The position numbers and the translations under genes were made by a program. Under the pieces are notes generated by a model that saw only the letters and a program-made list of their open reading frames with translations, ran no database searches and was not told the origin of the DNA. From Actinobaculum suis (GTDB lineage: Bacteria > Actinomycetota > Actinomycetes > Actinomycetales > Actinomycetaceae), in the NCBI RefSeq assembly GCF_900102025.1, contig NZ_FNAU01000013.1, positions 1 through 64,000 on the forward strand: DNA of 64,000 nt, in the 5' to 3' direction. Of this stretch, positions 59,116 through 64,000 are shown piece after piece. Each line of letters starts with the position of its first letter. The first letter of the stretch is position 1.

Positions 59116-60552
59116 ATGACGGCAAATATGCACGTGCAAAGCGCAGCGAGCACGCCAGCCGCGCACAGTACCCCAGCGGTAGTGGTGCCAAGCGCAGGGG
59201 ATGGGGCCGGCACAACGCCCATTGATCCCCAAGTTAAGCTCCAGCCAATAGATGATGATTTTTCGTTTGGAGCTGTTCCTATTTCCAGCCGACGTTCCTT
59301 TTGGTCCGTCGGCTTTGTTATGCTCGGCTTTACTTTCTTTTCCGCTTCGATGTCTGTGGGAGCGAAGCTCGGTAACGGGCTCGACCTCGGCGGTTTCCTC
59401 GCGGCGGTCAGCATTGGCGGAGTAATCCTTGCGATCTACACGGGCGCGCTTGCCTATGTGGGTGCCCGTACGGGGATGGGCGTAGACGAACTTGCCCGGC
59501 ACGCTTTTGGCCGGCGCGGTTCCTACCTACCTTCGTTCTTGATCGCTTTCACCCAGATGGGCTGGTTCGGGGTCGGGGTGGCCATGTTCGCCATGCCCAC
59601 CGCAGACCTGCTCGGGATCAGCCCGTGGCCTATCGTGCTAATTGCGGGCGCGCTCATGACGGCCAGCGCTTATTACGGCATTAAAGCAATCGAAATCGTT
59701 TCCTTCATTTCCGTACCCCTGATTACGATTCTGGGTACGTATTCCATGGTGACGGCAACCGTGGAAGCCGGCGGCGTGGCTGAAGTTTTCGGCGAATCGG
59801 GCGGAATGCCGATTATGGTCGGCGTCGGCATGGTAGTGGGATCCTTTATTTCGGGCGGTTCGGCCACCCCGAACTTCGCCCGCTTTGCCCGCACCGCACG
59901 TTCCGCGGTGATCACCACGGTGATCGCTTTCCTGCTCGGCAATACCCTCATGTTTTCCTTCGGTGCCGTGGGTGGTGCTTTCACCGGTAAGGACGATATT
60001 TTCTACGTGATGATCGCGCAGGGTTTGGCCATTCCCGCGCTGCTCGTGCTCGGCGCCAATATTTGGACCACGAATAATAACGCCTTGTACACCACCGGGC
60101 TGGGGTTTGCGAATATTACGAAGCGGCCCAAGCGGCCCCTCGTGTTCATTGCGGGCACGGCCGGCACGCTTGGCGCCCTGTGGTTGTATAACAATTTCGT
60201 GGGGTGGCTGAATTTCTTGAACGCTACTTTGCCGCCGATCGGAGCGATTCTGGTGGCTGATTACCTGGTGCATCGGCGTGCCTACCATGCCGTGATCGAC
60301 GCCGTAAACGTTGCCGAAGCTGCCGGCCAGCCCCTGCCGATTGTGGAATCGGCCGGCTCGCAACGCAATATAGCCTGGGCTCCGGTGGCCGGAGTAATAG
60401 GCGGGGCCGCGGCCGGGTGGCTGATCCCCTTCGGGATTGCTTCCCTCAACGCGGTGGTTGCGGCCGTGCTGATCTACGGCGTCGGCGTGCTGGCCGAAAC
60501 TCGCGCGCAAAGCGAAACTAGCGCGCAGGCCGCAGCAACACCCGCAAAGTAA
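59116..60552 (+). CDS. codB: Cytosine permease (NCS1 family, CodB type)
   Basis: 478 residues; ATG 59116 after gaaaggagc. About 12 helices; CodB-like features include DDFSFGAVPISSRRSFWSVGFVMLGFTFFSASMSVGAKLG, SGGSATPNFARFARTARSAV and TTNNNALYTTGLGFANI, which contain substrate- and Na+-binding positions. The first 50 residues are an Ala/Pro/Thr-rich extension. The cytosine deaminase gene follows, so the pair imports cytosine and deaminates it to uracil. Confidence 0.93.
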   Translation: MTANMHVQSAASTPAAHSTPAVVVPSAGDGAGTTPIDPQVKLQPIDDDFSFGAVPISSRRSFWSVGFVMLGFTFFSASMSVGAKLGNGLDLGGFLAAVSIGGVILAIYTGALAYVGARTGMGVDELARHAFGRRGSYLPSFLIAFTQMGWFGVGVAMFAMPTADLLGISPWPIVLIAGALMTASAYYGIKAIEIVSFISVPLITILGTYSMVTATVEAGGVAEVFGESGGMPIMVGVGMVVGSFISGGSATPNFARFARTARSAVITTVIAFLLGNTLMFSFGAVGGAFTGKDDIFYVMIAQGLAIPALLVLGANIWTTNNNALYTTGLGFANITKRPKRPLVFIAGTAGTLGALWLYNNFVGWLNFLNATLPPIGAILVADYLVHRRAYHAVIDAVNVAEAAGQPLPIVESAGSQRNIAWAPVAGVIGGAAAGWLIPFGIASLNAVVAAVLIYGVGVLAETRAQSETSAQAAATPAK

Positions 60553-60553
60553 A

Positions 60554-60620
60554 CACCAAGCACCCGGAACACCAAGCACCCGGAAAACCAAGCACCCGGA
60601 ACACCAAGCGCCCGGAAACT
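60554..60620. repeat. 16-17-bp tandem repeat after codB
   Basis: aacaccaagcacccgga occurs four times in a row (third copy aaaaccaagcacccgg, fourth aacaccaagcgcccgg), starting right after the codB stop, with decayed copies up to 60675 where the codA ribosome site lies. Confidence 0.85.
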
Positions 60621-60684
60621 GGCTCCGCGCAGTAAACACTAGGGACGCACCCTGCACCGTAAACACCAAGGAAGAAGCAGAACA

Positions 60685-62073
60685 ATGGCGAAGATGCTAT
60701 TCAAGAATGTGCGGATCGAGAACCGCACCGAGTTATCCGATGTGCTCGTGAGCGCGGGCAAAATCGCGCGGATCACGCCCGCGGGGAGCGAAACTGCGCG
60801 GGTAGATAACAGCGCAGCGCCGGCAGGTAACAACGCAGCGCCCGCAAGCAACGGTACCGCGCCGGAAAGTGGCAGTGCGGCGTCGGAAAGTGCGGGAGCC
60901 ACGCAAACCTCGCAAACCGCAGAAACCGCGCAAGCCCCGGAAACCACGGTTTATGACGGGCGCGGGCAGCTAATGTTGCCGCCCATTGTGGAATCCCACG
61001 TGCATCTCGATACCACGATGACGGAAGGTGACCCCCGTTCGAATTCTTCGGGCACTTTGTTTGAGGGGATCGAGATTTGGGCGGAGCGCAAGCAGCAGCT
61101 CACCGTTGCCGATGTGAAAGAACGTGCCTTGCGAGCTATTCGGCAACAAGTGCGATTCGGTGTGCAATATATTCGTTCGCATGTGGACGTAACTGATCCG
61201 GAACTTACCGCTTTGCGGGCGTTGATCGAGTTGCGTGAAGAGCTGCGCGACACGGTGACTTTGCAGCTCGTGGCTTTCCCACAGGAAGGTATTGAATCTT
61301 ATCCGCGCGGGCGGGAATTATTGCGCCAGGCAGCGGAGCTGGGGGCGGATGCGATTGGCGCGATCCCGCACTATGAGTTCACGCGTGAATATTCGGTTTC
61401 GTCTCTCCAGTATGCTTTCGCGCTCGCGCAAGAATACGGCCTGCTCATGGATGTACATTGCGATGAGATTGACGATCCTGCTTCGCGCGGCTTGGAAACT
61501 TTGGCCACGTTGGCTTATGAGGCCGGGGTGGGGGAGAAGGTCACCGCTTCGCACACTACGGCAATGCATTCTTATAACAATGCCTACTTTGGGAAATTGT
61601 TGCGGCTCTTGCGGATGAGCGGAATCAATTTCGTTTCCAATCCGATGGTCAATACGCATTTGCAGGGCCGGATTGATACGTACCCGAAGCGGCGCGGGGT
61701 GACCCGGGTACCGGAGCTAACCGCGGCAGGGATCAATGTTTCCTTCGGGCAAGACGATATTGTGGACCCGTGGAATCCGCTCGGTACCGGTTCGCTGCGG
61801 GACGTTACGCTGATCGGTTTGTACGTGACCCAGATGATGGGGGCGGAGCAGATCGACAACTCTTACCGGTTCATTACTTACAATGGCGCCCGCACGCTCC
61901 ACGTGCCGGAAGCTGAATACGGGATCGCGGAAGGTAAACCGGCGAACTTCCTGCTCTTGGACGCACCTTCTTGGCGCGAAGCTCTCATGTTCCATGCGCC
62001 GGTGCTGGCCTCCTACCGGGAGGGTCGCTTGCTTTACGAGGCGACGGCGCCCACCCGCCACTGGCACTTCTAA
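60685..62073 (+). CDS. codA: Cytosine deaminase with a low-complexity insert
   Basis: 462 residues (E. coli CodA has 427). Amidohydrolase metal ligands: HVHLD (residues about 106-110), DVHCDEIDDP, ASHTTAMHSYNNAY and FGQDDIVDPWNPLG. It converts cytosine to uracil and ammonia. Residues about 33-87 contain about 50 Ala/Ser/Thr/Glu-rich residues (NSAAPAGNNAAPASNGTAPE ...) placed between the N-terminal beta strands and the barrel, where other CodA proteins have a short loop. Start ATG 60685 after aaggaaga. Cotranscribed with codB. Confidence 0.94.
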   Translation: MAKMLFKNVRIENRTELSDVLVSAGKIARITPAGSETARVDNSAAPAGNNAAPASNGTAPESGSAASESAGATQTSQTAETAQAPETTVYDGRGQLMLPPIVESHVHLDTTMTEGDPRSNSSGTLFEGIEIWAERKQQLTVADVKERALRAIRQQVRFGVQYIRSHVDVTDPELTALRALIELREELRDTVTLQLVAFPQEGIESYPRGRELLRQAAELGADAIGAIPHYEFTREYSVSSLQYAFALAQEYGLLMDVHCDEIDDPASRGLETLATLAYEAGVGEKVTASHTTAMHSYNNAYFGKLLRLLRMSGINFVSNPMVNTHLQGRIDTYPKRRGVTRVPELTAAGINVSFGQDDIVDPWNPLGTGSLRDVTLIGLYVTQMMGAEQIDNSYRFITYNGARTLHVPEAEYGIAEGKPANFLLLDAPSWREALMFHAPVLASYREGRLLYEATAPTRHWHF

Positions 62074-62086
62074 ACTCCTAACCGAA

Positions 62087-62121
62087 ACAGGCCCCGGGTG
62101 CTAGCCGCGCCCGGGGCCTGT
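62087..62121 (+). terminator. Terminator of codBA
   Basis: acaggccccggg (62087-62098) pairs exactly with cccggggcctgt (62110-62121), 13 nt after the codA stop; no T run. Confidence 0.75.
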
Positions 62122-62235
62122 GGTATTCGAGGCCGGTACTTGGAGCGGGCGGCCCCAGCCGGCTGGGTAAATGCGGCCAGCTGGGCAAGTGCGGCCGCAC
62201 GGCGATTTGCCACGGGGCCTGCCGGCGCACGCCCA

Positions 62236-63456
62236 CTAAAGCTCGGCCAAAAACTCGCGGATTATTTTGCTTACCTGGTCGTTTTCGATGAGGAAGCCAT
62301 CGTGGCCATGCCCGGAATGTACGGTCTGGAGTGGCCGGGCGCCGGGCAGGGCTGCGGCTAGGGCGGCCATGTCTTCCGGATAGAAAAGCCGGTCGCTATC
62401 TACCGCCACCACGAGGGAAGGCATTTCGAGGCTGGCCACTACCGCGTCTGTGCCGCCGCGGCCGCGCCCAATATCGTGGGTGATAAAAGACTGCGTGATG
62501 GTTAGATACGAATTGGCGTCGAAGCGGGCGGCAAGTTTACGGCCGTGATAGTCCAAATAGGATTGCACCGCGTAGCGGCCGCCATAAAGCGGATTTTCGC
62601 CGTCTTGCGGAGTGCGGCCAAAACGCACCGCCATTTCATCGGCGCACCGATAAGTCAAATGGGCAATCTCGCGGGCCAAGCCCAGCCCGCCACTCGGACC
62701 CTGATCCGGGCCGGCGTCGTAATAGTTCCCACCGCGCCACTTGGGATCTAACTGGATCGCAAGTTTTTGGAAGTGGGCGTAGGCAATCTGTTCCGCGGTG
62801 GTAGCCGGGCCAGAAACCAACACCGCCAAAGCTCCTACCATTTCCGGATAGCTAGCCGCCCATTCCATGGCCCGGTTACCACCAAAACTGGCGCCGGCCA
62901 CCAAAGCCCAGCGGCGAATCCCCAGCTGGCGGGCAAGTTTATGTTCCGCAGCGGCCATATCCCGCAAAGTAATTTCCGGGAAACGCGGGCCCCAAGGTTT
63001 ACCGTCCGGAGCGGTGGAAGCCGGCCCGGTAGAACCCTGGCACCCGCCCAAACAGTTTGGGCACACCACGAAATATTTATTCGTATCGATTGCCCGGCCC
63101 GGGCCCACAATCTGGTACCACCACCCGTTCGTACCATCGCGGGAGGTGGCGTGAGAGTCCCCGGTGAGCGCGTGGCACAGCAAGATCGCATTATCGCCGG
63201 CCTCGTTTAGTGTGCCCCAAGTTTCGTAGGCGAGTTCTACTTGCGGCAGGCGCCCGCCCAGTTCCAGTTCGAGCGGGCCGAGCTGCGCGAATTGTCGCTC
63301 GCCCGGGTCATCGCCCGCAAACCACGCTCCGGAAGCGGGAAGATTAGGTTGGGGGACGGGCCGATATCCGGTATCAAAATCGCCAATCGGCGCGGCGTCC
63401 GTCACCGGGTCTAGTTCAGGGTGTCCGACCAAGAAAATCGGGTGTTCTTCGCTCAC
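62236..63456 (-). CDS. metX: Homoserine O-acetyltransferase
   Basis: 406 residues from GTG 63456 with aaggag upstream. Alpha/beta hydrolase of the MetX family: LAYETWGTLNEAGDNAILLCHALTGDSHA, NCLGGCQGSTGPAS, nucleophile Ser in VAGASFGGNRAMEWA (usually GGSMGGMQ), Asp in VAVDSDRLFYP and His in GHGHDGFLIE. It acetylates homoserine for methionine synthesis. The downstream partner gene on the same strand, at the window edge, encodes O-acetylhomoserine sulfhydrylase (transcribed first, metY then metX). The Ser-Phe at the elbow is slightly unusual. Confidence 0.94.
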   Translation of the reverse strand: MSEEHPIFLVGHPELDPVTDAAPIGDFDTGYRPVPQPNLPASGAWFAGDDPGERQFAQLGPLELELGGRLPQVELAYETWGTLNEAGDNAILLCHALTGDSHATSRDGTNGWWYQIVGPGRAIDTNKYFVVCPNCLGGCQGSTGPASTAPDGKPWGPRFPEITLRDMAAAEHKLARQLGIRRWALVAGASFGGNRAMEWAASYPEMVGALAVLVSGPATTAEQIAYAHFQKLAIQLDPKWRGGNYYDAGPDQGPSGGLGLAREIAHLTYRCADEMAVRFGRTPQDGENPLYGGRYAVQSYLDYHGRKLAARFDANSYLTITQSFITHDIGRGRGGTDAVVASLEMPSLVVAVDSDRLFYPEDMAALAAALPGARPLQTVHSGHGHDGFLIENDQVSKIIREFLAEL

Positions 63457-63488
63457 GGTCCTCGGTACTCCTTGGATACAATCCGGCG

Positions 63489-63514
63489 GTTACCAGATAC
63501 ATTCTGATGGTAAC
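63489..63514. promoter_or_regulatory. Inverted repeat upstream of metX
   Basis: gttacca (63489-63495) and tggtaac (63508-63514) are exact inverted repeats with a 12-nt spacer, 33 nt before metX. It may be an operator of a methionine-pathway repressor; no riboswitch fold was recognised. Confidence 0.4.
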
Positions 63515-63832
63515 GCGGAATGTGGTTTGCGGTTGTATGTATTCAAAGTTTGCGGTGCGTACTTGGCGGCGCCGCCGGCGGTGGGGCTGAGTGCGGAGCA
63601 TTCCGATGCTTCTCGGGGGTAATTAGTAGCATCCCGCAAAACCAACTCGGTTCAGCACCCACCGCGGGTACCTAGCGCCGGAAGACCGGGCGCCAGCGGC
63701 GTCGTCGTTATCGGTTATGGGTTTTAGCGCGTGCCGGGCGCGTTACCGGCACCGACACCGGCACCGGCACCGGCACTTTACATAGCGCGTAGCAGATTGC
63801 CGGAACGTAACCGGCAAGTTGCCGGCGCGTGC
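63515..63832. repeat. metX-metY intergenic region with GGCACC repeats
   Basis: No gene. accggc/ggcacc hexamer repeats fill 63745-63776 (accggcaccgacaccggcaccggc...), with decayed gcgccgg/gtaaccggcaagttgccgg copies on both sides. Confidence 0.6.
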
Positions 63833-64000
63833 CTACTTGATCGCGGCGAGGGCCTGATCCAAATCGGCGATAATGTCGCGCACATCCTCAATGCCGATGG
63901 AGAGGCGCACGGTTGCCGGCGTGATCCCAATATCGAGCAGTTCTTGTTCGCTGAGCTGGGAATGCGTGGTAGAAGCCGGGTGCACCACCAGCGATTTCGC
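63833..64000 (-). CDS. metY: C-terminal end of O-acetylhomoserine sulfhydrylase, partial
   Basis: The last 55 codons read [20 protein letters not shown] ... [21 protein letters not shown], the standard C-terminus of the Cys/Met-metabolism PLP enzymes of MetY type (substrate Arg in TVRLSIG). Stop TAG at 63833-63835. The remainder, including the PLP lysine, is outside the window. It pairs with metX on the same strand. Confidence 0.9.
   Translation of the reverse strand, partial: AKSLVVHPASTTHSQLSEQELLDIGITPATVRLSIGIEDVRDIIADLDQALAAIK

Noticed and set aside
63457-63832. Possible SAM riboswitch upstream of metX
   Set aside because: Only a simple inverted repeat is seen; none of the conserved cores I know could be traced.

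Overview
The window looks like chromosomal DNA of a moderately GC-rich actinobacterium, most likely a member of the Actinomycetaceae or a close relative. The evidence is the protein style, the NarL-type two-component pair, the SDR, ACS and GPH family members, apparent leaderless starts and alternative GTG/TTG starts. I cannot name the species. Most of the window is a catabolic region for plant cell-wall (pectin-type) sugars, followed by housekeeping genes.

Layout: 1-0.25 kb, end of a mutator-type transposase. 0.4-2.8 kb, a two-component system with a small membrane protein. 3-7.2 kb, a ROK regulator diverging from xylulokinase, with the stump of a sugar porter. 7.4-17.9 kb, the L-arabinose block: intracellular GH51 arabinofuranosidase, GPH symporter, LacI regulator, aldose epimerase, ribulokinase, AraD and AraA. 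18.6-22.9 kb, a methyltransferase followed by an iron/metallophore-type ABC importer. 23.0-30.1 kb, a complete L-rhamnose cassette (LacI regulator, mutarotase, transporter, isomerase, kinase, aldolase) lying between two near-identical 132-bp direct repeats. The second repeat belongs to a maltose-type O-acetyltransferase gene at 30.3-31.2 kb. 31.4-44.6 kb, a C4/C5 branched-sugar-acid block.

That last block contains homologues of ApnO (D-apionate oxidoisomerase) and OiaC (3-oxo-isoapionate decarboxylase), then a DhaK-DhaL kinase, an RpiB-type and a TIM-type isomerase matching LerK/DerI/LerI. Together these can be read as D-apionate -> 3-oxo-isoapionate -> L-erythrulose -> L-erythrulose-1-P -> D-erythrulose-4-P -> D-erythrose-4-P. 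Beside it is a second operon (ACS-type MFS, SDR, xylose-isomerase-like protein) whose substrate I cannot assign. Apiose, arabinose and rhamnose all occur in rhamnogalacturonan II and related pectins, so the blocks make ecological sense together.

45.1-50 kb holds a flavin reductase, a secreted phospholipase-A2-like protein with a membrane partner, a decayed IS3-type element, and a second small set of secreted, lipoprotein and membrane proteins. 50-64 kb is housekeeping: formate-THF ligase, pyruvate phosphate dikinase, a RAMA-like repeat protein, an alpha/beta hydrolase, cytosine permease and deaminase, MetX and the end of MetY.

A feature running through the whole window is short tandem-repeat expansion. 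It appears as perfect or decayed repeats just downstream of stop codons, and as low-complexity Ala/Pro/Thr/Glu/Ser insertions inside conserved enzymes and regulators.
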